Source: Artocarpus heterophyllus
Lineage: Eukaryota; Streptophyta; Magnoliopsida; Rosales; Moraceae
Assembly (NCBI GenBank): GCA_025403435.1
Contig: CM046342.1
Span: 17,879,596-17,943,595, forward strand
Length of the DNA: 64,000 bases
Reading direction: 5' to 3'
The first letter of the stretch is position 1, and the number at the start of each line of letters is the position of its first letter. A program made the translations under genes and the position numbers. Shown here in pieces: positions 24,140-34,189 of the stretch. The notes beneath the pieces are model-generated. The model did not search any database, was not told where the DNA came from, and saw nothing but the letters and a program-made list of their open reading frames with translations.

Positions 24140-24410
24140 ACCACGACTTTGCTTCAAATCTTCACGCAAGAGATAAATACATCAATTGTAGCATATTGTG
24201 AAATTTTTTTCCAAATTAAAGGAGACCAGTAAAATATTATGCCATTTCAAGATAAAGACAAATAAGGGAAAATTTAGTATTTAGGAAAATATGTAGGATG
24301 TATTATCACTTAAGCTAAACTTTGTGTTCCTTTTCTGTCTCTTGTTTGTACCTTCATCCCACAAACAATTTGTACTCTTCAGCACTTATGTTAAAAGGGA
24401 TTATCATCAG
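24140..24410 (-). pseudogene. FCA: FCA-like RRM2 exon fragments, upstream pair
   Basis: The upstream segment (24352-24410) follows TTTTCTGTAG and contains EEYKLFVG, the start of RRM2 (RNP2 region), but then reads TGA where FCA has Ser. The second segment (24140-24208) reads KISQYATID, then with one extra T in the codon after DV it gives YLLREDLKQSRG. These match the FCA order EYKLFVGS, IFS.YG..EDVYL, LKQSRG, CGFVKYS, with the last motif found across the LTR element at 19594. The frameshift and stop argue for a pseudogene or duplicated fragment. The remaining FCA exons (RRM1, WW domain) were not found in the window. Confidence 0.6.
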
Positions 24411-24591
24411 CTACAGAAAAGTTGAGAGAACTTCCAAAAAATGATCTAGAAAAGACACAGATAATAGCGAAGGTTAGAAATCATTAAAATGAGTATGTCA
24501 AAAAAATGCTCTTAAAGTATAAAGGACATACTTATAGATAAATGAAGTGAATTTTTATTATATTTGTGTGTATGTATTTTTAGTACTTTTT

Positions 24592-24880
24592 GAATATTAT
24601 TAAAATTTCATAATTATTTATATGAATTTAAATATTATATATAAGTATTATATACAAGAGGATTATATTTAAAGATAATAAATAAAAGGGTTAATAAATA
24701 ATTATACTTCTAGCTATAATTATTTCTCAATTTATGAATATTATTAAAATTTCATAATTATTTGTTTGACTAAATATTGTATATAAGTATTATATACAAG
24801 AGATAATATTTAAGGATGATAGTTAAAAGGGTTAATTATATAATTATACCTTCAAGTTTTAATTATTTCTCAATTTATCT
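24592..24880. repeat. 144-bp tandem duplication, AT-rich
   Basis: GAATATTATTAAAATTTCAT and the next ~120 bp begin at 24592 and again at 24736 with moderate divergence, including a shared TATATAAGTATTATATACAAGAG. The second copy overlaps the start of the foldback element at 24829. Confidence 0.8.
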
Positions 24881-25301
24881 ATTTATTTTTAGAAACTACA
24901 AAAATATCCTTTGAATTTAAAGTTTGTTTCAAGTTTGCCTCTTGCAAACTTTTTACATAGAAAAACATGGAGATAAGATAAAAATACCCTTAATTAGGTT
25001 GAATTTGTTTCAGAAATATATTATTATGTATGAAATTTTTTTTAAAAATATTTTAATGTTCAAAAAGCCATAAAACTTAAGATCTTGTTTTTTATAAAAA
25101 ATTTAATGTTTTGCTTTAGGATTTTTTATGTTTTTAAATCTACAATATATTTTTCACAATTGTTTAAGGGTAATTATGTTGTTTCATAGAGGTGAAATTG
25201 AAATAAGTTTTTAAACTCGAATGATACCTTTGTAGTTTTTAAAAATAAAGGAACAAATTGAAAAATAGTTAAAACTAGAAGGTATAATTATGTAATTAAC
25301 C
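24829..25301. mobile_element. Foldback/MITE-like element with ~75-bp terminal inverted repeats
   Basis: The left arm GGTTAATTATATAATTATAC continues through TTCAAGTTTTAATTATT to about 24905. It is the imperfect inverse of 25225-25301, whose reverse complement begins GGTTAATTACATAATTATAC. The interior (about 320 bp) has no coding capacity. No clear target duplication was seen, and the left arm lies in a duplicated block. Confidence 0.75.
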
Positions 25302-25666
25302 TATAATTAAAATAGCCAGTAACATATAATTAATTATTCAATCATAGTATATGATATTTATTTGAGTGTTATTAGCACATGTCATATCCATCAAGAATGG
25401 AACGGTCTTATCGAAGCTGTTAATGTAGTGATTCATTAGATGGGTACTTTATGCATAATATGTTTATGTAAGATTAAGACATGATATGATATAAATGACT
25501 AAATAATTTTCATCAAAATATAGCAAAATCTTATCACACCGACTGATTATCATATATGATATGATCTTAATCCTGGGTAATTGACAGACTTCTATTTATG
25601 AAATTATGCCTTTTAATTTACTCAGTATGGATTCAAAAATCTAATCCTATTCTTTTTATTTTGTAG

Positions 25667-25736
25667 GCGTAGTGATGCAAGTAGTCGGGAATATTATGAG
25701 ATGGAACCAATTCTTTCTTTAACGAGAAGTAGATAA
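25667..25736 (+). other. Exon-like terminal segment, copy 1 (unrecognised)
   Basis: After a good 3' splice-like context (TTTTTATTTTGTAG) an open stretch reads SDASSREYYEMEPILSLTRSR then TAA. It is duplicated at 25965-26034 with one substitution in the first codons. No upstream exon could be joined. It may be the last exon of a broken host gene or a captured fragment; I do not recognise the product. Confidence 0.3.
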
Positions 25737-25964
25737 ATAATTTTTTTGAGTATTGATTAGGGCCTTGAATAATATGACTATTCAATTTGTAATCAAGTTT
25801 ATGAATTTATTATTCTTTAAACAATCAATGACACTCAAGGATAAAGATGTAATAAGCACTATAAGAAATTATTGATTACACGACTTTTATTTCACAACCG
25901 TTTCCTAAAAACCATCATGGTAAGGTGAAAAAAGTTTATGAATTTATTCTTTTTTATTTTGTAG

Positions 25965-26034
25965 GCGTAGTGAAGCAAGTAGTCGGGAATATTATGAGAT
26001 GGAACCAATTTTTTCTTTAACGAGAAGTAGATAA
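25965..26034 (+). other. Exon-like terminal segment, copy 2
   Basis: Second copy of the segment at 25667-25736, GATGCA changed to GAAGCA, with the same stop. It lies 121 bp before the CACTA terminus. Confidence 0.3.
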
Positions 26035-26155
26035 ATAATTTTTTTGAGTATTGATTAGGGCCTTGAATAATATGACTATTCAAATTTGTAATCAAGTTTA
26101 TGAATTTATTATTCTTTAAACAATTAATGACACTCAAGGATAAAGATGTAATAAG

Positions 26156-26400
26156 CACTACAAGAAATTATTGATTACACGACTTTTATTTCACGACCGT
26201 TTCCTAAAAACCATCGTGGTAAGGTGAAAAAAGTGCAGCGAGTTACGTCCGCGAAAACAAAGACTGTTGTGGGATGGGGCCCGAGATACTGAAAAACCGT
26301 CGTGGAAGAAGTAAGCTACCACGACGGTTTTTCAAAAAACCGTCGTGGTAGCTCATATATTCCATGATTTTTTAATAAAATTGTCATGGTAGCATACTTA
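26156..26400. repeat. CACTA left terminus and subterminal hairpin array
   Basis: After the terminal repeat come CACGACCGTTTCCTAAAAAC, ACCATCGTGG, AACCGTCGTGG at 26297, then the hairpin CCACGACGGTTTTTC with its arm AAAAAACCGTCGTGG at 26318-26350, and a decayed arm ATTGTCATGG. In En/Spm elements repeated subterminal motifs bind TnpA; a like role here is inference. Confidence 0.82.
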
Positions 26401-26531
26401 AAACCCTTTTTTCCCACCTCGACATTTAGACACAATTCAAAAACACACTTCACAAATACAAACACAGACCCATCCGAATCAGCTGCCGCCGTCTCTCTCC
26501 ACCTCCACACTCCTTAATCTCAGCCCAAATT

Positions 26532-26808
26532 GTAAGTTTTTGTTAGAAATTGATAAATTGTTGTTGATTGTGTTGTATAATTAATCTGAAATTGATAAAT
26601 AGTTGTTGATTTTGTTGTTTATTTTGTGAAATTTGTATTGTGGATCACAGGTATGATTTTTTCATTTTATAATGAGTATGTGTAACTTGTTTTATGATGG
26701 GTGATGTTTTTGTTTTAATTATGAGATATTAATATATATAGGTGGGTATATATATAAATTGTGAAATTAATTTTAATTGAATATTTGCTATTTATTATTT
26801 CGATTTAG
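26532..26808 (+). other. Probable 5'-UTR intron of the CACTA transposase gene
   Basis: GTAAGTTTTTG at 26532 follows a C-rich leader (26410-26531) and TTTCGATTTAG ends at 26808, ten bases before the ATG at 26819. The interval is T-rich as plant introns are. Confidence 0.5.
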
Positions 26809-26818
26809 GAATTGCAAA

Positions 26819-28235
26819 ATGGATAAGAAATGGATGTGGGATTTTTGATTGTCTAGAGAGTATGTGAATGGTGTGGAAGAGTTCTTGGATTTTGCCAAAA
26901 GTCATGCCAATGGTGATAAAATTCGGTGTCCTTGTGTTCAATGTAGAAATCATAGACGGCATCCAATTCCAATTGTTAGAGGACATTTATTTCAAAATGG
27001 AATTATAAGTAGTTATCAAACGTGGCATTTTTATGGCGAGTCTAATTTCAATCCAACTTTACTAAGTAAAGAAAAGCAAGCTATTGTGGAGGATAATATG
27101 GATGATCAAGACAATATAGTTGACATGGTCAATGATTTAGAAGAACACTTTGTGCACCGTCTGGATTTATTTGAGACAATGATGAATGATGCAAAGACAC
27201 CTGTGTATGAGGGGTGTACCAATTTCACTAAATTGTTTGCTTTAGTTAGATTATGGAATTTGAAAGCGTCGGGTGGGTAGTCAAATTCTAGTTTCACAAA
27301 GCTGTTGGAATTTTTAGGAAGGCTTCTACCAGAGGGTAATAAATTACCAACTAGTATGTATGAGGCTAAGAAGACTTTGAGCACTTTGGGAATGGATTAT
27401 GAGAAAATCCATGCTTGTGAAAATGATTTTGTTCTTTATAGGAATGAGTATGAGGACGAGAATTATTGTCTAGTTTGTCAACAAGCAAGGTGGAAGAAAG
27501 GAAAGTAGCCAAAAGACGGTAAGAATGGAGTGCCAAAGAAAGTGTTATGGTACATTCCACCCATACCATGTTTGAGGTGTTATCCAGAAACCCAGAACAT
27601 GCCAAGAATTTGACATGGCATCATGATAAACGGGTGGATGATGGTATGCTTAGACACCCAACGGATTCACCACAAGGGAAGACTTTTGAAGCAGATCATC
27701 CCAACTTTAGTGTGGATCCAAGAAACATACATTTCGCTTTGTCAACGGATGGAATGAACCCACATGGTAACATGAGTAGTAGGCATAGCACTTGGCCTGT
27801 AATACTTGTTAACTATAATTTGCCTCCAAAGATGTGCATGAAGCGGAAGTTTTTAATGTTGTCTTTATTGATTTCAGGTCCTCACCAACCAGGCAATGAC
27901 ATTGATGTCTACTTGGCACCGTTAATCGATGACCTAAAAAATTTGTGGGAAAATAGAGTTGAAGTTAGAGATGCTTACCAAAAAGAGACGTTCACACTCT
28001 GTGCAATGTTGATCTGGACAATTAACGACTTCCCAACATATGGCAATTTATCTGGTTATTTGGTGAAGATTTCTATTGGTTGTCCTATTTGCATGACAGA
28101 AACGTCTCACAAACGGTTGAAGAATGGTAAGAAAACCGTTTTTCTTGGTCATAGAAGATATTTGCCAAGAGATCATCACTATCGTAAACAAAAGAAAGCC
28201 TTTGATGGAAACGGTGAAGAAAAAGACCCTCCTCG
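26819..28235 (+). pseudogene. CACTA TNP2-type transposase, 5' part
   Basis: Starts at ATG 26819 (MDKKWMWDF), then an in-frame TGA at 26846-26848 where family members have Arg. The Transpos_assoc domain follows: REYVNGVEEFLDFAKSHAN, RCPCVQCRN, GHLFQNGI. A TAG near 27280 replaces Trp in SGGW, another stop lies near 27508, and a frame change leads into the TNP2 core from 27547. The core is well kept: HFALSTDGMNPHGNMSS, STWPVILVNYNLPPKMCMK, GNDIDVYLAPLIDDLKNLWE, TINDFPTYGNLSGY, CPICMTETS, GHRRYLPRDH. The gene is cut at 28235 by copia-2 and resumes at 37885. Family role: catalytic transposase (TnpD) acting on CACTA ends in the nucleus. Confidence 0.92.
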
Positions 28236-30225
28236 TGTTAAAAAAATAGTACGCAGTTGACTTTTAAAAATTTTTACATAAGAGTATTTTTCAAAACACA
28301 AGTTTGACATGCTATGTGCATAAATTAACCAGATCTTACTAACCTTTGAGTGCTGAAGAACCCTCGTAAAACGTGAAGAGAAGTAACGTTCCAGAAGAGC
28401 CTCAACTAACTGGCCTTCTTTGCTATTCTCTATCCATGACCAGAGTGAGTGTGGGCTCACACATACAGCTGTTCCACTAGTTGACTCTCTTTCCAACCAA
28501 TTGAGAGAACCCAAAGCAAGTGTTCATGATTTGTGAACAAAAGCTCTCAGGGAGTTTTTAGATTCTCATTAGCAGAGTATCACTCATAATCTCTCAATTG
28601 ATCTAAGTAACTCTTAAGACTTACTCCCTTTATATAGAGATTGGTCATGGGGTCAGTCCTTATCAAATTAGGTCTTAAAAACTCGAAATAGAATCAAGTT
28701 TGGATCAATATTTCATAAGATCCGTGTGGAAACGTGTGATCTTATCCTTCGCTGATCGGCAGGCCGAACACGTCCATCGGTAGACCAAATTGCCGAATAA
28801 AAATCACATGAATCTTTTATTTTTCACCCTAGATTCTATAGGATAAAGTCTTAGTTTTAATTCAAATAACCCAATAGAGAAGTTTTCTGATCAAAACAAC
28901 TTTATCTAGATAATCTCTAATGAAAATAAATCAATTCCCAATAATTCTACAAGTTTATCTTGATCTAATTTATCTAAAATTAAATCAACCGATAAACAGA
29001 CAAGAATTATCCGATCCTTATAATTCAACAAGTTTATCTTGAATTAATTTTTATCACAAAATTAATTCAACTGATAAACAAACATGAATTATTTGATTCT
29101 TCCAAATTTCAACCAATCTAATAAATCCGACATAAGTTACCAATAATTGGAAAAGCACGCCGTGTCGTTACAGGATGTTATGAGCTAGCAAAGGGGACCA
29201 AATGGACCTATATAGTTGAAGCTCCTGATAATTACAAAACCCAATATCCCAGATATAAATTTTGTAATTATCAACTCCAACGCTACTCCACTAAAAGCTT
29301 AGAGCTGCACTCTCAAACTACATAAAATTATGAAGCTCGTATAGCTAAGTCTCCAAGACATATCATCGTGTATCGTATCACCATATGATAATCCATAATC
29401 GGCTTAACGACAAGTTCTGTCTTACCTTCCTGATTATTTTTATCTTACGTTCCATTATCTCACCATCAGAAAACTTACTATCCAATGATAGTATACTATT
29501 CGGTTACACCTATGTATCCAAATGGTTGAGTGCTCTAGTTTTCCAATTACAGGATAACACATATAAGAGGATATCATTACTCCTAAGGAGGAGCTATGGA
29601 TTCCATATCTATGAATAACAGGTCTATGCTATCAAGAGTCATGCCTCCAATGCGCCGGCATGCATACCCCTATTAAGATGTGGGTGCCACCCTTTGGTAC
29701 ATCAAAAGACACAAGCCAAGACAACGGGCCTGCTATTCATCTCAAGATTAAGATACAACACAAATGATCGTCTAAAGTAAATCGATTTGCTGAGACAGAA
29801 TTATTAATCCAAATCAATTCACTTTATGTCCCGATCCAACACATCGTCACCTATGACAATGTGCCAATGTTTCTATTCACGAAGTCCACCTCTGATGTCA
29901 AGGCAACCATCTCCCAAAAGAAATATAGACAACATAACAATCTTTACATGAATAAAGCGCCCAACTTTATTCCCTCGATTGCGGATCTTATGATTTAGAC
30001 CATCACCTTAAGAATCGTGTCTTTCGCATAATCCGTCCATCATATGCCCAATTCTTAAGGTTTAGACCGACAGTCTTAGACTTTTGTTTGCTTAACATAC
30101 ATTCAACAAATATGAATGTAAAGAGGACAAGATTTGGTATATTAATAATGAATAAATTCTTTATTGATAAAAATGTCTCCAAAAACTTATTACATTTTTA
30201 CTCCTTAGGGCATACATGTCTAACA
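28236..30225 (-). repeat. Copia-2 LTR (3' LTR, left copy)
   Basis: It matches 35861-37879 over its length with scattered changes. It contains CGGCAGGCCGAAC at 28758 plus decayed copies, and TTCTTTATTGATAAAAATGT near its right end. It ends ATGTCTAACA at 30225, just before the polypurine tract (plus-strand ATCTCCCACTTGCACT). Confidence 0.93.
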
Positions 30226-30239
30226 ATCTCCCACTTGCA
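30226..30239 (-). promoter_or_regulatory. Polypurine tract of copia-2
   Basis: The minus strand reads AGTGCAAGTGGGAGAT immediately upstream of the 3' LTR TGTTAGAC. The same arrangement is present in copia-1 at 1630-1644. Confidence 0.8.
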
Positions 30240-30712
30240 CTAAGTGAGTAAATACGACAAATCTCGCATCCCCATAGCTTCCACATGCCTCTCGAAGACT
30301 CTCCCAGTAAGTGTCTTCGTAAATGGATCAGCTAAATTGTCCTCTGATGCAATCTTGCACACCGTGACATGCCCGCCCTCAACAAATTCCTTTATCACAT
30401 GATACTTCTGATCAATATGTTTACTGTTCTTGTGAAATCTTGTTTCCTTAGCATTGGCAACCGCCGCACTATTATCACAGTATAGTGACACCATCTTATC
30501 TATACCAGGAACTACCTCAAGATCCCCAAGGAACTTGCGGAGCCACACTGCTTTTTTTGAAGCATCACTAGCTGCCACATACTTGGCCTCCATCGTTGGA
30601 TCCAAAGTGCAATCTTGCTTAGCACTTCTCCAACTAATGGCATCGATGCCCAGAGTAAACACAAAACCTGAAGTCGATTTTCTAGAATCCAGACAATATT
30701 GAAAATCTGAGT
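30240..30712 (-). pseudogene. Copia-2 RNase H
   Basis: ISWRSAKQDCTLDPTMEAKY (with the conserved Glu) and AASDASKKAVWLRKFL lead to VSLYCDNSAAVANAKE (Asp). HKNSKHIDQKYHVIKEFV and EDNLADPFTKTL follow. The frame is open for 140 codons to the natural end. Stops lie further upstream. The enzyme degrades the RNA template during cDNA synthesis. Confidence 0.9.
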
Positions 30713-31850
30713 CAGTATATCCTAGAGGAGTCAGGTTCTTACCCGAATATATAAGCGTATATCCTCGAGTCCTTCTCAGGTACTTGAAAATATGCTTTAC
30801 CGCAACCCAATGGTTCGGTCTTGGATTCGTCTAAAATCGAGATACAATCCTGACCGTATAACTAATATCCAGTCGTGTGGAAAGCATGGCATACGTGACA
30901 CTACCCACTGTCGAAGCATAAGGCACCTTCTTCATGTATTCTCTTTCTTCATAAGACTTTGGAGAGTCTTTCTTAGAAAGAGTAATTCTAGACCTAGATG
31001 GTTGCCCACCTTTCTTAGAATCCTACATTGCAAACCTCCTGAGAATTTTATCTATGTAGTTGGCCTGGGACAAAGCTATCATTTTGTTCTTCCTATCCCA
31101 AAAGATCTGGATACCGAGAACAAAATTAGCCTCACCCAAATCCTTCATGTCAAACTGCTTGGTCAACCATAATTTGACCGATGACAATGCCCCAAGTCAT
31201 TGCCAATTAGCAGAATGTCATCTACATAAAGAAGTAGAAAAACCACCTTCCCATCCTTAATGTGTTTGTAAACACATGGCTCATCCACATTTTGTGAGAA
31301 CCCATAAGTCTTGATCACCTGATCAAATCTTATGTTCCAAGAACGAGAAGCCTGCTTAAGTCCATAAATTGACTTTAGTAGCTTACAAACCTTACCCTCT
31401 TGACCCGTGACCTTAAATCCGTCTGGTTGTTCCATATAAATGGACTTATCAAGATAGCCATTCAGAAAAACCATCTTCACATCAATCTGTCAAATCTCAT
31501 AGTCAAGAGCGACAACTATGGACAAGAGAATCCGGATGGACTTAAGCATGGCTACAAGTGAAAAGGTTTCCTCATAATCGATTCATTCCTTTTGCGTATA
31601 ACCCTAAGCTACCAGTCTAGCCTTAAAGGTTTCGACCTTTCCATCGACTCCTCTTTTCCTCTCGAAGATCCACTTACATCTTATGGGTTTTACCCCTTTG
31701 GGAAGATCCACAAGCTCCTAGACCTAATTAGTCTCCATAGACATCATCTCTATGTTCATTGCCTCTTTCTAGAGTTTTGAATCAACATCCTCCATAGCTT
31801 CTGCGTAAGTATAAGGATCCCTATCATGTTCATCCGGTTCAGCTATAAAG
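30713..31850 (-). pseudogene. Copia-2 reverse transcriptase
   Basis: The best-preserved stretch (31163-31480) reads VFLNGYLDKSIYMEQPDGF, VCKLLKSIYGLKQASRSWN, and the catalytic LLLYVDDILLIGND. Upstream, LPKGVKPI-like and KARLVA-like pieces survive between 31500 and 31800 with stops and shifts. Downstream (30780-31060), AILRRFAMXDSKKGGQPSRS-like sequence mirrors copia-1. It is non-functional as it stands. Confidence 0.88.
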
Positions 31851-31950
31851 ATCTCCCCATTAAACATATACCTCTTAGGTTGACGTCTGATCCTCCCACT
31901 ACGCCGAAGCCCCTGAGGTTGTTGTTCAGGTTTGTTTGGTTTTTCTACAC

Positions 31951-32860
31951 TGATCAGAACGGTTTCATTCGGAACCTCCGAGTAATCGGATCACTCCTTA
32001 ACTCCTCAAGCACCACTTTGCTTCGAGGTTTAAAGTCAATCATGTAACTCACCTCAAGGAAAGTTGTATTAGTTGAAACCATGACTTTATTTTCCTTTGA
32101 GTTATAAAAATAACCCCCTTTAGTCCCTTTTGGATATCCTATAAACATGCAAACTTTTGAATGTGCTTCCAACTTATTCGGATCCTTAACAGGACATGAG
32201 CCGGACATCCCCATATGTGAATATGGTTTAAGGATGTCTTCCTACCCGTCCATAACTCGTGAGGAGTTTTAGGGACCGATTTTGAAGGCACATTGTTCAA
32301 AAGATAACATGTGGTTTGTAGTGCATATCCCCAAAAGGATAAAGGCAATGATGAATAACTCATCATGGACCTAGTCATGTCCAACAAAGTCCTATATCTG
32401 CTCTCCGCTACGCCATTCTGTTGCGGAGTGCCCGGCGCAGTCAAATGGGATAAAATCCCATTCTCTAATAAGTGTTCCAAGAACTCATCAGAAAGGTATT
32501 CCCCACCTCAATCCAATCGAAGTGCCTTTATGGGTCTACCCAATTGCTTTTCCACTTCAGCCCGAAACTCCCTGAACTTGTCAAAAGTTTTGCTTTTGTG
32601 GTGCATCAGGTACACATACCTATATCTTGAGTAATCGTCAATAAAAGTGACGAAGTACTCATACCCTCCTCGTGCTTGGATGTTCATCAGTCCGCAAACA
32701 TCACTATGTATAAGTTCTATAACCCCTTCGGCCTAATTGCCCTTAGACCTAAATGGTCTTTTGGTCATTTTGCCCTCCAAACAAGATTCACATTAAGGTA
32801 TAGATTCCACCTTTAAGTGACTTAAAGTCCATCCCTTACCAACCTTTGAATCCTATTCAT
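31951..32860 (-). pseudogene. Copia-2 integrase
   Basis: The core includes a YEYFVTFIDDYSRY-like segment (first Asp, about 32640), the second Asp in LDWGGEY near 32500 (the family usually has DRGGEY) and [20 protein letters not shown] (Glu). [20 protein letters not shown] and the HIWGCPAHV block follow, then [17 protein letters not shown] frameshift splits it near 32200 and stops are scattered. In the family it inserts cDNA with 5-bp duplications, as seen here. Confidence 0.88.
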
Positions 32861-33646
32861 GTTAATATGACCAAGGCACAAATGCTAAAGATAAGTCTTA
32901 TTAGAGTGAGAAATTTAAGTCTTTTAGAGTGATTATCATTTTTCTCAACATTAAGCAATAAGTCCATCTTAGGTTTGATAAAATATAGATGATTTTGCAT
33001 CCATCCAGAATAGATAAAAGATTTATTTTTACGAATCACCGCTTTATAATTAAAAGAAACCAAGTAGGAGTCTTTAAATAAACAAGCTACATAAATTAAA
33101 TTCTTTTTAAATTTTGGGAACATAAAAACAATCTTGCAAAAATAAATTCCTATAATTATCAAAATAAAGATGGACGTCTCCCATTGCTTCTGCTGAGACT
33201 AAGGATCCATCACCCATCCGAAACGTGAAGTCCTCATGCAGTAGACTTTTCGTTTCCTTGAACCCCTGTAGAGAAACACAAAAATGATTAGTTGCATCAG
33301 AATCTATGACCCAAATGTCATTTGATTCCTCACCCAAATAAGTTTCTAAATACAAAAGATCACACCTACCTCCTTTGGAAAGGAAGTCCTTGCAATTCTT
33401 CTTGATATGCCAGACCTTCCCACAGAAGAAGCACTTAAGCTTCTTTGGGTTCTTTTTCTTCTTCTTCTTGCTCTTGGTGGTAGCAGGAATAGAAGACTTC
33501 CCATTCTTGGTCCGTTGCTTCTTTCTATTCCTAGAGTTAGGATTGGAACCAGAAGCAGCTACCATGTTGGCCTCACAAATTTCATGAGACTCCATGATCA
33601 GCAGTTTGAACTCCTGTAACTGTTTCATCAATTTTGTTAAGGTCAT
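32857..33646 (-). pseudogene. Copia-2 gag zinc knuckle and protease
   Basis: A Lys-rich linker precedes the CCHC knuckle CFFCGKVWHIKKNC (33392-33433). The protease follows with active site WVIDSDATNHFC (33296-33304 encode DSD). Copia proteases have DSGAT; here the Gly codon GGT is GAT, which should disable it. FRMGDGSLVSAEAMGDV and LFLQDCFYVPKI follow, then a stop before KKNLIYVACLF in the pre-integrase region. Confidence 0.88.
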
Positions 33647-34189
33647 ATCTCATCTGTTGCTTAAATTAAATGTAGCTCTAAACGAAAAAAATTCCTTAGA
33701 CAGAGTCTCAATGACCATAGTCATTTGAGTTCCAGCATCGATGTTGGCTCTATTGGTTTGAGCCTCAACGAGGTAACCCATGACTAACATCATATGCTCC
33801 TTTACAGATGTCCCCGGCCTCTGTCGACAGTTTAGAAGTTTTCGAAGCGCCCCTTGCCGCTTTGTTATGGCTCGGCCTCCAAACATATCTTCAAGATTAT
33901 CCAAGATCTGCTTCGCAGTGTCATAATCATGATGTTGAGCCTACAGCATGTTATTCATGCTAGCCATAACATAGCAGCGGGCTTGATCATTAGCATCTTT
34001 CCAGCGATCATACGCTTAGAATTGCTCATTAGTTGAGTCTCCCGTAGGCTCAGAAGGACATGGGGTTATTAGTACATATTTCAGTTTCTCAAAGAACAGG
34101 ACGATATCTTGGTTTCGTTTCCAATCATTATAATTCTCACCGGTTAATAGGTTTTTGTCAAGTATCGATGATAAAGCATTTTTAGACAT
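33647..34189 (-). pseudogene. Copia-2 gag N-terminal part
   Basis: It starts at Met 34189 (MSKNALSSILDKNLLTGENY, NDWKRNQDIVL), the usual copia gag start. A stop near 34016 and another near 33950 interrupt it. ILDNLEDMFGGRA, LLNCRQRPGTSVKEHMMLVM and LSKEFFSFRATFNL then give the UBN2-type capsid core. Gag forms the particle shell in the cytoplasm. Confidence 0.87.

Larger units (their letters stand above)
25648..26234. repeat. 298-bp-offset tandem duplication including a CACTA end
   Basis: Unit 1 (about 25648-25934) and unit 2 (about 25945-26234) match with few changes. Each contains an acceptor-like TTTTGTAG, an exon-like segment, AT-rich DNA and the first ~78 bp of a CACTA terminus (CACTATAAGAAAT at 25857; CACTACAAGAAAT at 26156). 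The junction is TTATGAATTTATT, a string also present inside the unit, so slippage or repair at microhomology is plausible. Confidence 0.88.

Noticed and set aside
29385..29618. 77-90-codon frame repeated in both copia-2 LTRs (also 36998-37270)
   Set aside because: Non-coding LTR sequence; present because both LTRs are copies, and antisense to the element.
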